From Oceanibaculum pacificum (GTDB lineage: Bacteria > Pseudomonadota > Alphaproteobacteria > Oceanibaculales > Oceanibaculaceae), in contig NZ_LPXN01000101.1 in assembly GCF_001618175.1 (NCBI RefSeq), forward strand, positions 1 to 44,394: a DNA stretch of 44,394 nt, written 5' to 3'. Shown here piece by piece: positions 26,954-37,800 of the stretch; position 1 is the stretch's first letter, and every line of letters begins with the position of its first letter. The translations under genes and the position numbers were made by a program. The notes under the pieces are model-generated. The model had not been told where the DNA came from. It did no database searches and was given only the letters and a program-made list of their open reading frames with translations.

Positions 26954-27051
26954 TTAACCCTCCTGTTCACACGGTTTATGAATGCTTGTTGGTGCTTCCT
27001 CCGCGTCGCCTCATCTCACGCTTTCGCGCGAGGCTCGGCAAGCGCCGTTTC

Positions 27052-28716
27052 TTAGCCCAGGCTGGGCAGCTTCAGCCCGTGCTCGCGGGCGCAGGCTTGG
27101 GCGATCTCGTAGCCGGCATCGGCATGGCGCATCACGCCGGTGGCCGGGTCGTTCCACAGCACCCGCTCGACGCGCCGCGCCGCCTCCGGCGTGCCGTCGC
27201 AGACCACCACCATGCCGGAATGCTGCGAGAAGCCCATGCCGACCCCGCCGCCATGATGCAGCGACACCCAGGTCGCCCCGGACGCGCAATTCAGCAGCGC
27301 GTTCAGCAGCGGCCAGTCGGACACCGCGTCGGAGCCGTCCAGCATCGCCTCGGTCTCGCGGTTGGGCGAGGCGACGGAGCCGCTGTCGAGATGGTCGCGG
27401 CCGATGACGATGGGGGCCTTGAGTTCGCCTTTGGCCACCATCTCGTTGAAGGCCAGCCCCACCCGGTGCCGGTCGCCCAGCCCGATCCAGCAGATGCGCG
27501 CCGGCAGTCCCTGGAACTGGATGCGGCTGCGCGCCATGTCGAGCCAGTTGTGCAGATGGGCGTCGTCGGGCAGCAGCTCCTTCATCTTCCGGTCGGTCTT
27601 GTAGATATCCTCCGGATCGCCGGACAGCGCCACCCAGCGGAACGGCCCGATGCCCCGACAGAACAGCGGGCGGATATAGGCCGGCACGAAACCGGGGAAA
27701 GCGAAGGCGTCCTCCACCCCCTCCTCCAGCGCCATCTGCCTGATGTTATTGCCGTAATCGACCGTCGGCACGCCCATGCGGTGGAAATCCAGCATGGCGC
27801 GCACATGCGCGGCCATCGAACGCTTGGCGGCCTGGGTGACGGCCTTCGGGTCGCTCTCGCGCCGGGTCTCCCAATCGGCCAGGGACCAGCCCTTCGGCAG
27901 ATATCCGTTCACCGGATCGTGCGCCGAGGTCTGGTCGGTCACGCAATCCGGGCGCACGCCGCGCCGCACCAGCTCCGGGAAGATATCGGCGGCATTCCCC
28001 AGCAGGCCGACAGAGACCGGCTTGCCGTCCTTGCGCGCCGCCTCGATCATCGCCAGCGCCTCGTCCAGCGTCTCCGCCTTCCGGTCCAGATAGCCGGTGC
28101 GCAGCCGCATCTCGATGCGGCTCGGCTGGCATTCGACGGCCAGGCAGGACGCCCCCGCCATGGTGGCGGCCAGCGGCTGCGCGCCGCCCATGCCGCCCAG
28201 CCCGGCGGTCAGGATCCAGCGCCCGGCGAGGCTGCCGCCATAATGCTGCCGGCCCATCTCCACGAAAGTCTCGTAGGTGCCCTGCACAATGCCCTGCGAG
28301 CCGATATAGATCCACGATCCGGCCGTCATCTGGCCGTACATCATCAGCCCCTTGCGGTCGAGCTCGTGGAAATGCTCCCAGGTCGCCCAATGCGGCACCA
28401 GATTGGAATTGGCGATCAGCACGCGCGGTGCATCGGCATGGGTGCGGAACACGCCGACCGGCTTGCCGGACTGCACCAGCAGCGTCTCGTCGCCCTCCAG
28501 CGTCTTCAGGCTGGCGGCGATGCGGTCGAAGCTCTCCCAGTCGCGCGCGGCCCGGCCGATGCCGCCATAGACCACCAGCTCGCCCGGCCGCTCCGCGACG
28601 TCGGGGTCGAGATTGTTCATCAGCATCCGCAGGGGCGCTTCGGTCAGCCAGCTCCTGGCGCTGAGGTCGCCGCCCCTGTCGGCGCGGATCACGCGGGCAT
28701 TGTCGAGACGGGTCAT
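27052..28716 (-). CDS. hutU: Urocanate hydratase
   Basis: 554 residues, normal length. It adds water to urocanate to give imidazolonepropionate using tightly bound NAD+. The NAD-binding stretch [17 protein letters not shown] and the C-terminal [18 protein letters not shown] are family hallmarks; the cysteine in [11 protein letters not shown] is the known active-site position. ATG 28716 overlaps the hutG stop (ATGA) and has GAGGGAG upstream; the frame continues farther upstream without a ribosome site. Second enzyme of histidine degradation, in the cytoplasm. Confidence 0.97.
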   Translation of the reverse strand: MTRLDNARVIRADRGGDLSARSWLTEAPLRMLMNNLDPDVAERPGELVVYGGIGRAARDWESFDRIAASLKTLEGDETLLVQSGKPVGVFRTHADAPRVLIANSNLVPHWATWEHFHELDRKGLMMYGQMTAGSWIYIGSQGIVQGTYETFVEMGRQHYGGSLAGRWILTAGLGGMGGAQPLAATMAGASCLAVECQPSRIEMRLRTGYLDRKAETLDEALAMIEAARKDGKPVSVGLLGNAADIFPELVRRGVRPDCVTDQTSAHDPVNGYLPKGWSLADWETRRESDPKAVTQAAKRSMAAHVRAMLDFHRMGVPTVDYGNNIRQMALEEGVEDAFAFPGFVPAYIRPLFCRGIGPFRWVALSGDPEDIYKTDRKMKELLPDDAHLHNWLDMARSRIQFQGLPARICWIGLGDRHRVGLAFNEMVAKGELKAPIVIGRDHLDSGSVASPNRETEAMLDGSDAVSDWPLLNALLNCASGATWVSLHHGGGVGMGFSQHSGMVVVCDGTPEAARRVERVLWNDPATGVMRHADAGYEIAQACAREHGLKLPSLG

Positions 28717-29540
28717 GATGCTCCCTCCTGTTCGGCGAAGCGCAGGCAGTCTTCCAGGATATCCTTCAGCACCACGCGGATCGGCGCGGCATGGGCGGGA
28801 TCGTATGGGGTCGGCCAATTGGCCTCGGAAACCGGCCCCAGCGGTTCTTCCATATAGCCGCGGCAACCCAGCTCCATCTGCACCGCATGCACGCCTTCGG
28901 CCGGCTTGCCATAGTGCCGGGTGATGTAGCCGCCCTTGAAGCGGCCGTTCAGAATCGAGGGAAACTCGCTTTCAGCACAGCGACGCTCGACCTCTGCCGC
29001 CAGTTCCGGCGCGCAGGCCGCGCCCGAATTGGTGCCGATGTTGAAGACCGGCAGCATATCCTCGAACAGACGCGGGATAGCCGAGCGGATGGAGTGGCAA
29101 TCATACAGCACGACCGTCGGATGGCTCTGCCGCAGCCGCGCGATCTCTGCCGCCAGCGCATCGTGATAGGGCTGGAAATAGGTTTCGCGGCGGGAGGATA
29201 TCTCCGCCTCGTCCGGCTCCTGGCCTTGCCGGTACAGGGGCTCGCCATCGAAGCTGGTGAGCGGGCACAGGCCGGTGGTCGCCTGACCGGGATAGAGCGA
29301 TACGCCGGAGGGATCGCGATTCACGTCGATGATGGTGCGCGAGATGCCGGTGCGCACCATGGTGGCGTCCAGCTCCACGCCGAAATCATACAGCTTCTCG
29401 ATCCACCAATCGGCATCCTTGCGGGCCAGCCAGGGCGACACCAGCCGGGGCTGGAATGCCGCCGGAATATCTGTGCCGGTATGCGGAAAGCTCAGCACCA
29501 GCGGGGCCTTGCCCCGGCGAATGGTCAGCCAGTTGGTCAT
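28713..29540 (-). CDS. hutG: N-formylglutamate deformylase
   Basis: 275 residues of the N-formylglutamate amidohydrolase family: [14 protein letters not shown] at the N-terminus, [15 protein letters not shown] near residue 145 and [22 protein letters not shown] near 205. It splits N-formylglutamate to glutamate and formate, the last step of the five-step hut route. Its presence together with HutF, and no arginase-like formiminoglutamase, shows that this organism uses the deiminase branch. Coupled by ATGA overlaps to hutH upstream and hutU downstream. Confidence 0.95.
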   Translation of the reverse strand: MTNWLTIRRGKAPLVLSFPHTGTDIPAAFQPRLVSPWLARKDADWWIEKLYDFGVELDATMVRTGISRTIIDVNRDPSGVSLYPGQATTGLCPLTSFDGEPLYRQGQEPDEAEISSRRETYFQPYHDALAAEIARLRQSHPTVVLYDCHSIRSAIPRLFEDMLPVFNIGTNSGAACAPELAAEVERRCAESEFPSILNGRFKGGYITRHYGKPAEGVHAVQMELGCRGYMEEPLGPVSEANWPTPYDPAHAAPIRVVLKDILEDCLRFAEQEGAS

Positions 29541-31078
29541 CGTAAATCCTCGGCTACGGAAGGCAGGCCGCCAGCCGCCCGGGCCAGCGCGCCGGAGACG
29601 ACCAGGTCGGTCGCGGCGGCGATATCCGGGGCCATATAGCGGTCATCCGTCAAGGTGGGAACGTTTTTGCGCAAGAGGGTTCGCGCCCGCTCCAGCGCCG
29701 GGCTGGAGGCAAGCGGCGCGCGGAAATCGCAGCCCTGGGCGGCGGCCAGAAGCTCGATGCCGACCACGCCGGCGGCGTTGCGCGCCATCGCCAGCAGCCG
29801 GCGCGCGCCGTGCGCGGCCATCGAGACGTGATCCTCCTGATTGGCCGATGTCGGGATCGAATCGACGCTGGCCGGATAGGCGTTCTGCTTGTTCTCGGAC
29901 ACCAGCGCCGCCGCCGTCACCTGCGGGATCATGAAGCCGGAATTCAGCCCCGGCTTCGGCGTCAGGAAGGCCGGCAATGCAGACAATACGGGATCGACCA
30001 GCATGGCGATGCGGCGTTCGGCCAGCGAACCGATCTCGCAAATTGCCAGCGCGATCGTGTCGGCGGCGAAGGCCACCGGCTCGGCATGGAAATTCCCGCC
30101 GGAGATCACCTCGCTTTGTTCGGCGAAGACCAGCGGATTGTCGGTCACGCCATTGGCCTCCACCGCCAGCGTCCCTGCCGCCTGCCTCAAGATATCGAGA
30201 CACGCCCCCATCACCTGCGGCTGACAGCGCAGGCAATAGGGGTCCTGCACCCGGTCATCGCCAATCAGATGCGAGGCGCGGATGGCGCTGCCCTGCATCA
30301 GGTTGCGCAGCGCCGCCGCCACCTCGATCTGGCCGCGATGCCGGCGCAGATCATGGATGCGGGCATCGAACGGCCCGTCGGAGCCGCGTGCCGCGTCGGT
30401 GCTGAGCGCGCCCGTGACCAGCGCGGCCTGGAACACCCGCTCCGCCTCGAACAGCCCGGCCAGCGCCAGCGCGGTCGAGGCCTGGGTGCCGTTCAGGAAC
30501 GCCAGCCCCTCCTTCGGCCCTAGCGCCAGCGGGTCCAGCCCGGCCTTGGCGAGCGCCTGCACGGCCGGCACCCGCCCGCCGTCCACGAAAAACTCCCCCA
30601 CGCCCATCTGCGCCGCCGTCATATGGGCCAGCGGCGCCAAATCGCCCGACGCGCCGACGGAGCCCTGCCCCGGCACCACGGGAATCAACCCTTTCTCCAG
30701 GCAGTCGGCCAGATGCATCAGGCTGGACCAGCTGATGCCCGAAGCGCCCTGCGCCAGGCTGGCCAGCTTCAGCGCCATCATCAGCCGCACCACCGGCACC
30801 GGCAGCGCCTCGCCCACCCCGGCTGCATGCGACAGCACGATATTGCGCTGCAGGGTCTCGATATCCTCCGCCCCGATGCGGATGCTGGCCAGCTTTCCGA
30901 AGCCGGTATTGATGCCATAGACCGGCGCGCCGGCCTTCACTATGTCCTGCACCGTCCGGGCCGCCGCATCCACCTGCGGCTGGCAGGCTGCATCGAGCCG
31001 GGCATCCGCGCCGAAATAGATCGCGCGCCAGTCCGACAGCGGCACCGAGCCTGCCCGCATGGTTACGATGTCGCTCAT
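29537..31078 (-). CDS. hutH: Histidine ammonia-lyase
   Basis: 513 residues. The autocatalytic MIO cofactor triad is A143-S144-G145 in [14 protein letters not shown]. Other conserved parts are [11 protein letters not shown] near residue 54 and the C-terminal [14 protein letters not shown]. It deaminates L-histidine to urocanate, the first step of the pathway. The start MSDIV at 31078 overlaps the hutI stop (ATGA); an in-frame extension to 31252 is only hutI read in another phase. All active-site elements are intact. Confidence 0.97.
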   Translation of the reverse strand: MSDIVTMRAGSVPLSDWRAIYFGADARLDAACQPQVDAAARTVQDIVKAGAPVYGINTGFGKLASIRIGAEDIETLQRNIVLSHAAGVGEALPVPVVRLMMALKLASLAQGASGISWSSLMHLADCLEKGLIPVVPGQGSVGASGDLAPLAHMTAAQMGVGEFFVDGGRVPAVQALAKAGLDPLALGPKEGLAFLNGTQASTALALAGLFEAERVFQAALVTGALSTDAARGSDGPFDARIHDLRRHRGQIEVAAALRNLMQGSAIRASHLIGDDRVQDPYCLRCQPQVMGACLDILRQAAGTLAVEANGVTDNPLVFAEQSEVISGGNFHAEPVAFAADTIALAICEIGSLAERRIAMLVDPVLSALPAFLTPKPGLNSGFMIPQVTAAALVSENKQNAYPASVDSIPTSANQEDHVSMAAHGARRLLAMARNAAGVVGIELLAAAQGCDFRAPLASSPALERARTLLRKNVPTLTDDRYMAPDIAAATDLVVSGALARAAGGLPSVAEDLR

Positions 31079-32283
31079 TGCCCCCTCCAGATGCGTGCCC
31101 AGAGCGGGTTGAAGCCGATGCGGTAGACCAGCTCCGCCGGGTGTTCGATATCCCAGATTGCCAGGTCGCAGGATTTGCCGGCTTCCAGCGTGCCGATGCT
31201 GTCCTGCCGGCCCAGCGCCCGCGCCGCCTCCCGCGTTACCCCGGCCAGGCATTCCGCGACCGTCAGGCGGAACAGCGTCGCGCCCATATTCATCGTCAGC
31301 AGCAGCGAGGTCAGCGGCGAGGAGCCGGGGTTGCAGTCGGTCGCCAGCGCGATGGCGACGCCGTGCTTGCGCAGCAGATCGACCGGCGGCAGCTTGGTCT
31401 CGCGCAGGAAGTAAAACGCGCCGGGCAGCAGCACCGCGACCGTGCCGGCCTTCGCCATCGCGGCGATGCCGGCCGCGTCGGCATATTCGATATGGTCGGC
31501 CGACAGCGCCCCCTGCTCCGCCGCCAGCCGCGCGCCCTGCAGGTTGGACAGCTGGTCGGCATGCAGCTTCACCGGCAGGCCATGCGCCTTGGCGGCGGCA
31601 AACACCCGCGCGGTCTGTTCCGGCGAGAAGGCGATGGCTTCGCAGAAGGCGTCCACCGCATCGGCCAGCCCCTCGGCGGCCAAGGCGGGGATCATTTCCC
31701 GGCAGACCAGGTCGATGTAGGAATCCTTGTCGTCGCCCGCCTCCGGCGGCATCGCATGCGCGCCGAGGAAGGTGGTGACGATGTCGATGGGCCGCTTTTC
31801 GCCCAGCCTGCGGGCGGCGCGCAGGCTCTTGCGCTCGTCGGCCAGGGACAGGCCATAGCCGGATTTCGCCTCCAGCGTCGTCACCCCCTCGGCGATCAGC
31901 GCGTCGAGGCGCGGCAGGGCGGCGGCGACAAGCTCATCCTCGCTGGCCGCGCGCGTGGCCTTCACGGTGGAGACGATGCCGCCGCCGGCCTGCGCGATCT
32001 CGGCATAGGTCGCACCGGCCAGGCGCTGCTCGAATTCCCGCGCGCGGTCGCCGCCATGGACGATGTGGGTGTGGCAATCGACCAGGCCGGGCGTGATCCA
32101 GCGGCCCGCGCAATCGATCCGCTCGGCGGAATCCCAGCCGGCGGGCAGGTCGCGCATCGGCCCGGCGAAGGCGATCCGGCCGCCGGTCGCCGCGACCGCG
32201 CCATCCGTCACAACCCCGATGCCGTCCTTACCAGGCACAAGGGTTGCGAGGCGTGCATTCAGCCAGATTCTATCGAAGCGCAT
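31075..32283 (-). CDS. hutI: Imidazolonepropionase
   Basis: 402 residues of the amidohydrolase superfamily. Metal ligands are in the H-x-H of [15 protein letters not shown], with [16 protein letters not shown] and [10 protein letters not shown] further on, all typical of HutI. It opens the ring of 4-imidazolone-5-propionate to formiminoglutamate (third step). It is the first gene of the leftward hutIHGU-TRAP unit; the HutC-type operator at 32300-32317 lies 17 bases upstream of its ATG. GGAG stands seven bases before the start. Confidence 0.96.
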   Translation of the reverse strand: MRFDRIWLNARLATLVPGKDGIGVVTDGAVAATGGRIAFAGPMRDLPAGWDSAERIDCAGRWITPGLVDCHTHIVHGGDRAREFEQRLAGATYAEIAQAGGGIVSTVKATRAASEDELVAAALPRLDALIAEGVTTLEAKSGYGLSLADERKSLRAARRLGEKRPIDIVTTFLGAHAMPPEAGDDKDSYIDLVCREMIPALAAEGLADAVDAFCEAIAFSPEQTARVFAAAKAHGLPVKLHADQLSNLQGARLAAEQGALSADHIEYADAAGIAAMAKAGTVAVLLPGAFYFLRETKLPPVDLLRKHGVAIALATDCNPGSSPLTSLLLTMNMGATLFRLTVAECLAGVTREAARALGRQDSIGTLEAGKSCDLAIWDIEHPAELVYRIGFNPLWARIWRGQ

Positions 32284-32299
32284 CGAGGGGCTCCGCCGT

Positions 32300-32317
32300 C
32301 ATTTGTCTATACATAAT
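32300..32317. promoter_or_regulatory. HutC-type operator, hutI side
   Basis: CATTTGTCTATACATAAT agrees with the perfect palindrome at 32331-32348 in 14 of 18 bases and keeps the HutC-subfamily core GT-n-TA-n-AC. Centre-to-centre distance between the two sites is 31 bp, three helical turns, which would put two repressor dimers on the same face. It lies 17 bases upstream of hutI. Confidence 0.72.
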
Positions 32318-32330
32318 CCAACGTCGGAAT

Positions 32331-32348
32331 ATTATGTCTAGACATAAT
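32331..32348. promoter_or_regulatory. HutC-type operator, hutF side
   Basis: ATTATGTCTAGACATAAT is a perfect 18-base palindrome with the core GT-C-TA-G-AC expected for the HutC subfamily of GntR regulators. It is 45 bases upstream of the hutF ATG in the only divergent gap of the hut locus; hutC itself is downstream of hutF. Control of both divergent units by HutC is the natural reading. Confidence 0.82.
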
Positions 32349-32393
32349 TTTCGGGCCTGTCCGATGATGCCCCAAAATGATGGAGTTCGCACG

Positions 32394-33752
32394 ATGCGAC
32401 GGCTGATCTTCGACCATGCCCTGCTGCCCGACGGCTGGGCCGAGCGGGTCGCCCTGACCCTCCGCGATGGCTGGATCGAGGCCGTCGAGCCGAATGCCAC
32501 GGGCGAAGGCGAGCGCGTCGCCGGTATCGCCCTGCCCGGCATGCCCGACCTGCACAGCCACGCCTTCCAGCGCGGCATGGCGGGTCTGGCGGAAACCCGT
32601 GGCCCGGCCTCGGATTCCTTCTGGACCTGGCGACAGGTCATGTACCGGTTCCTGGAGCGGCTGACGCCCGAGACGCTGGAAGCGGTCAGCGCCTTCGCCA
32701 TGATGGAGATGGTCGAGGGCGGCTTTACCGCCTTGGCCGAATTCCACTATCTGCACCATGATTCCGCCGGCCATCCCTATGCCGACCGGGCCGAGCTGTC
32801 GGCCCGCATCGCGGCGGCGGCGGCGGCCAGCGGCATCGGCCTGACCCTGCTGCCGGTATTCTACGCCCACAGCGATTTCGGCGGGCTGCCGCCGACCGAA
32901 GGCCAGCGCCGCTTCGTCAACGACATCGACGGTTTCGTGCATCTGCTGGAGGGTGCTGCCACGGCGATAGCCCCCCTGCCCGACTCCCGCCTGGGCGTCG
33001 CCCCGCACAGCCTGCGCGCGGCGACGACGCAGGAGATCGCAGCGCTGGTCGGGATGGTGCCGGACGGGCCGATCCACATCCACATCGCCGAGCAGATGCA
33101 AGAGGTCGAGGGCTGCCTCGCCTGGTCGGGCCGCCGGCCGGTCGAGCACCTGCTGGACAGCCAGAAGGTGGACGCACGCTGGTGCCTGGTGCACGCCACG
33201 CATCTGCTGCCGGCGGAGACGACCGCCATGGCCGTGTCGGGCGCTGTCGCCGGTCTGTGCCCGCTGACCGAGGCCAATCTGGGCGACGGCATTTTCGACG
33301 GCGTGAGCTACCTGGCCCAGGGCGGGCGCTTCGGCATCGGCAGCGATTCCAATATCGAGCTGGACGCGCCGGCTGAGCTGAAGCTGCTGGAATACAGCCA
33401 GCGCCTGCGCGACCGGGGCCGCAACCTGATGGTGCGCGGGCAGGAGGGCGCCTCGACCGGGCGGGCGCTCTATGCGGCGGCGCTGGCGGGCGGAAGCCAG
33501 GCGCTGGGCCGACGGATCGGCGCGCTGGCGACCGGCCGACGGGCGGATATCGTGGTGCTGGACGCGGCCCATCCCGACCTCGCCGCCGTCGCCGGCGACC
33601 GCTGGCTGGACGCCTATATCTTCGTGGCCGGCAAAGACGCCATCGACAGGGTCATGGTCGGCGGCGAGGCGCTGGTCGAGGGCGGCCGGCACCGTGACCG
33701 CGACGCCCTCGCCGCCCGCTATCGCGCGGCGCTTTCCGCCTTGCGGGCCTGA
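32394..33752 (+). CDS. hutF: Formimidoylglutamate deiminase
   Basis: 452 residues of the amidohydrolase superfamily, related to guanine deaminase and TrzN-type enzymes. Metal-site motifs: H-x-H in DLHSHAFQRG, then HIHIAEQ, VHATHL and IGSDSNIE. It converts N-formimino-L-glutamate to N-formyl-L-glutamate plus ammonia, the substrate of HutG. ATG 32394 follows GGAG by eight bases; the frame runs upstream through the operators, so longer starts are rejected. The next gene, hutC, begins 9 bases after its stop. Confidence 0.95.
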   Translation: MRRLIFDHALLPDGWAERVALTLRDGWIEAVEPNATGEGERVAGIALPGMPDLHSHAFQRGMAGLAETRGPASDSFWTWRQVMYRFLERLTPETLEAVSAFAMMEMVEGGFTALAEFHYLHHDSAGHPYADRAELSARIAAAAAASGIGLTLLPVFYAHSDFGGLPPTEGQRRFVNDIDGFVHLLEGAATAIAPLPDSRLGVAPHSLRAATTQEIAALVGMVPDGPIHIHIAEQMQEVEGCLAWSGRRPVEHLLDSQKVDARWCLVHATHLLPAETTAMAVSGAVAGLCPLTEANLGDGIFDGVSYLAQGGRFGIGSDSNIELDAPAELKLLEYSQRLRDRGRNLMVRGQEGASTGRALYAAALAGGSQALGRRIGALATGRRADIVVLDAAHPDLAAVAGDRWLDAYIFVAGKDAIDRVMVGGEALVEGGRHRDRDALAARYRAALSALRA

Positions 33753-33760
33753 GCGCCGAG

Positions 33761-34498
33761 ATGGCCGGCGCGCCCAATTTGCACCAGCGCATCCGCGAGG
33801 AGATCGAGGCGCGCATCCTGTCCGGCGAATGGCCGCCGGGCACGCGCATCCCGGTCGAGCATGAGCTGGTCGCCCAGTATGGCTGCTCGCGCATGACCGT
33901 CAGCAAGGCGCTGTCGGCGCTGGTCGCCAGCGGCCTGATCCTGCGCCGCCGCCGCGCCGGATCGGTGGTCGCAGCCCCAACCCAGCCGCGCGCGGTGCTG
34001 GAAATACCCGATTTCGCGCAGGAGGCGGCGCGCGCCGGAGTCAGCTACCGGTTCGAGATACTGCACCGCGCCGTGGAGCGGCTGGGGCCGGCCGGCGCGC
34101 GGCGCATCGCGCTGCCGGCCGATCACGAGATGCTGTCCGTCGCCACCGTCCATATCTACGATTCGGTGCCGGTCGCCCATGAGCGCCGGCTGATCAATCT
34201 GGCGGCCGTGCCGGCGGTGCTAAACGAGGCGTTCGACCGGATTCCCCCCGGCTCCTGGCTGCTGGATCGCGTGCCCTGGAGCGGAGCCGAGCACGCGATC
34301 CGCGCCATCAACGCGGATGCGGAACAGGCGCGTCGTCTGGCCATCGCCCCCGGCGCGGCGTGCCTGCTGGTCGAACGCCGCACCTGGCAGGCGGGCAATT
34401 TCATCACCGAGGCCCGCACCCTTTATCCAGGTGACCGGCAATATCTCGTCGGCCGGTTCTCGCCGCCTGAAGGACACCATGATCCTCGGTCCCGGTGA
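33761..34498 (+). CDS. hutC: Histidine utilisation repressor (GntR/HutC family)
   Basis: 245 residues. An N-terminal winged helix-turn-helix (about 8-75; PVEHELVAQYGCSRMTVSKAL) precedes a UTRA effector domain (about 90-235; VPVAHERRLINLAAVP and VERRTWQAGNFITEARTLYPG, with the terminal PGDRYQL-like element reading PGDRQYLVGRF). HutC proteins usually respond to urocanate. Two matching palindromes lie in the hutI-hutF gap, so hutFC should also be autoregulated. It is downstream of hutF in the same transcript. Confidence 0.95.
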   Translation: MAGAPNLHQRIREEIEARILSGEWPPGTRIPVEHELVAQYGCSRMTVSKALSALVASGLILRRRRAGSVVAAPTQPRAVLEIPDFAQEAARAGVSYRFEILHRAVERLGPAGARRIALPADHEMLSVATVHIYDSVPVAHERRLINLAAVPAVLNEAFDRIPPGSWLLDRVPWSGAEHAIRAINADAEQARRLAIAPGAACLLVERRTWQAGNFITEARTLYPGDRQYLVGRFSPPEGHHDPRSR

Positions 34499-34833
34499 GC
34501 TGACGATGGGTCGCGTGGCAACGCCGGATTCCGGTCCATCTCAATGTCCTCTGGCCGGAGGCTCAATCGATGAAAATGATAATTAGTAGAAGGGTTTGTT
34601 TTAGAAAAACCAAATAAGTGTAGATTATATAGGTTCCACTATTTTTGATAAACTACTCTGAATCTTACTAAATATGACTAAATCTGTCATTTAGTTCACA
34701 TTTTCAAGAAAGCTTGGTTAATTTCAGGGAAAACGATTTGCGACAGCCTTCCTGTCCTGTAAAGAAGATACCGACGAGCGGGCGCGGTCGGGGGAGACGA
34801 TAGCGCCAGCTTCTTATCGGAGGGGAGGGGACC
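34499..34833. other. AT-rich gap between hutC and the giant protein gene
   Basis: No gene seen. From about 34570 to 34735 the sequence is strikingly AT-rich beside very GC-rich neighbours. It holds three ACTAAAT boxes (listed separately) and a TTGATA hexamer at 34645-34650 that could be a -35 box, though I cannot place a convincing -10. The last 100 bases return to normal composition and end with the Shine-Dalgarno-like GGAGGGGAGGGG before ATG 34834. A low-GC promoter in front of a large surface-protein gene suggests control by a silencer of AT-rich DNA, or acquired DNA. Confidence 0.6.
34667..34695. repeat. Three ACTAAAT boxes (two direct, one inverted)
   Basis: ACTAAATATG (34667-34676) is followed immediately by ACTAAATCTG (34677-34686), a 10-base tandem repeat of one helical turn. 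ATTTAGT (34689-34695) is the same box inverted. Together they look like a binding site for a regulator of the gene at 34834. Confidence 0.6.
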
Positions 34834-37800
34834 ATGGCGCGCAAGCTTCGCATGGCTGCGCTGGAGTCGCGTATTCTGCTCGACGCTGCCGCTGTCGCAA
34901 CCGTTGCGGCGGAAGCCGCGAAGACGGCGGATCAGGCCGATGCAGCGCCGGACGCAGCGCCCGATCACCCCCCCGCCGACACTCCCCACATTGTAAGCAA
35001 CCAGCCAGATATACCAGGCGTCGCGCCACAAGACGGCCGGACGGTCGTGGTGATCGATTCCCGCGTCAGCGACCTGCAGGAAATCCTGAATTCGCTGCCC
35101 GCCGAGGCCGAGGCCATCGTCATCGACACCACCACCGCCGGGGTCGAGGCGGTTACCGAACTGCTGGGCAGCAGCCAGGACGTCGCCTCCCTGCACATCA
35201 TTTCCCACGGCACGCCGGGCGGCTTCGTGCTGGGGGCCGACCAGGTCGATTCCAAGTCGCTGGCGAACGGCAAGGGCGAGGCGATCGCCGCCTGGTCCAC
35301 CGGCCTGGCGAGCGGCGCCGACGTGATGCTGTATGGCTGCGATGTCGGCCAGGGCTCCGCCGGCCGGGATTTCCTGTCCCGCATGGCCTGGCTGACCGGG
35401 GCGGATATCGCCGCCTCCAGCGACGCCACGGGCGCCGCCACGCTGGGCGGCGACTGGGATCTGGAAGTCCAGGTCGGCGCGGTGAACATGATGTCCGCGC
35501 TGTCGGGCAACGAGCTGTTCGCCTGGCAGGGCCTGCTGGAAGCGCCGGAAATCACGGGCGCGCCGGAAAAAGTCACGCTGATCGAACCATCCAGCATCAA
35601 CGCCTCCGAGACGGTGAGCGAATACAGCTTCTCCGGCATCGTCATCGATGATGGCGGGGAGGCTGAGGTCACCGTCATCGTCACGGTTTCCAACGCCGCG
35701 GCCGGCACGCTGGAGCACACCGAGGACGGCAGCGGCTCGACGTTGAGCTTCACCGGCACCGGCGCGGACGCGACCGCCTGGCTCGCCAATCTGACGTTCG
35801 TCGCCGCCGACAGCGCCACCCTCGACGGCGGCGAGTCGGTCACCACGAACATCGTCATCGAGGCGGAAGGCGGCGGCATCACCGTCGACCATACGCTGGC
35901 CGTGACCGTCACCCCGTCGAACGACCCGACCCTGCTGCCCGACGGTTCGATGACCGTGGACGAAGGCGATAGCGAAGCGGTCACCGCCGCGGCGCTGACC
36001 ATCGACGACCCGGAAGTGAGCAACGGCAACCAATCGGCCGAGCAGGTCATCTATCGCCTGCTGGACTTGCCGACATATGGCTATCTGACCCTGAACGGCG
36101 AGCGTGTCGGCGTCGGCTCGATCTTCAGCCACCAGGACGTGCTGGATAATCTCCTCGTCTATCATCACACCGAGACCGGCGCGCAGCAGAACGACGCCGA
36201 CGGGTTCGAAGTGTCGGTGAATGACGGCGCGACGCCGCAGGCGAGTTCCAACACCGCCACGGTCACCATCAACATCAACCCGATCAACCAGCTTCCGACC
36301 GCGTCGGGCAGCGGCACGGTCTATGAAGGCCAGCCGGAGGACGCGCAGAACGCCAATACCGGCAATGGCGGCGTGACCTACACCCCGGTCGGCCTGATGA
36401 TCGAGGGCGACGATGGCGGCGATCCCGGCGATTCGCTGACGCTGTACATCACCAGCCTGCCGACGGCCGGCGAGTTGTATTACAACGGCACGCTGCTGGA
36501 TGCCGGGGATGTTGCCGGCGGCTTCATGATCGCCTGGGCCGACCGCAACCTGCTGACCTATCGGCATGACGGCCGCGGCGCGCAGGACAGCACCGATACC
36601 GGCCCGTCCACCATCACCTTCACCTACCGCGTGGACGACAGCGAGGATTCCACCGGCGACCAGACCATGACCCTGTCGGTGCTGGAGGTGAATGACGATC
36701 CGGAATGGAACGAGTCCAGCACACTGGAAGCCGACATCCCGGATGACGGCAACTACCGCGTCACGCTGGACGAAACCATGCTGGAAGCGATGGACATCGA
36801 TTCCAGCGACGACGAGATCACCTTCGCCCTCACCGAGCTGGCCGACAAGGGCCAGGTCTGGCTGAACGGCAACGGCCTGGCGCTGGGCGCGACCTTCACC
36901 ATGGCCGATGTGCGCGACGGCAGGGTCAGCTTCCTGCAGACGACAGGCGCGGGTCCGGGCGAAACCACGGAATTCAAATTCGTCGTGCTGGACAATGCGC
37001 TGTCGCTGCGCTGGAACGCCGCGACCGGCGAGGATTACGAGCGGCCGGGCGGCATCTACGATTCCGGCACCGACAACCGCACGGAATTCACCTTTGTCGT
37101 CAACCTGCTGGAAACGGCGGGCGGTGGCGAGGCGGGCACGCCGCCGGCGCTGGTCGGGCCAGAATTGCAGCCCTCGACCGAATATCTCGGCGATAATCCG
37201 GTCGCCGGCGGCAGCGGCGACACCGTCGTCGATGAGGGCGGCAGCGGCATTCTCACCGGCGCGGGCGGCATGCTGCATTACACCGCCGGCAGCGCCTCCG
37301 CCGACCAGATCGTCTATACCGTCACCGGTTTCGCCGGCGACTTCCCCGGCACGCTGGAAAAGAATGTCGGCGGCGACTGGATCACGCTGGGCAAGTACGG
37401 CACCTTCACCCAGGCCGACCTGAACGACGGCAATATCCGCTTCAGCCATGATGGCGGCGAGAGCTTCGAGACCAGCTTCACCTACAGCGTGACGGCCGGC
37501 GGGCTGCAGACGCCCTCGCTGGAGCCGCTGGCGGCCACCGGCAGCTTCGACATTTTCATCACCCCGGTGAACGACGCGCCGACCGTGGCCGGCTCGACCG
37601 AGAATCTGATCGCCGAGGGCGCGACGAAAATCATCACCCGCGACATGGTCGGCATCGGCGACCCCGATGACGAGACCAGCGGCGGCGAGTATGACAGCGA
37701 AACCACGCTGGGCGATTCGAACTGGGAAGGCGACACCAACTACGCCATCGACCATGATTCCGGCAATCCGCTGCATTTCATCGTCACCGAGCTGCCGGAG

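Noticed and set aside
26954..27051. A terminator between hutU and the TRAP binding-protein gene
   Set aside because: Only a 5-bp stem with a long loop (CGCTT / AAGCG) and no T-run, so it was not called.
34538..34560. Short GC stem (CCTC / GAGG) after hutC as a terminator
   Set aside because: The stem is only four solid pairs and the sequence after it is not T-rich.
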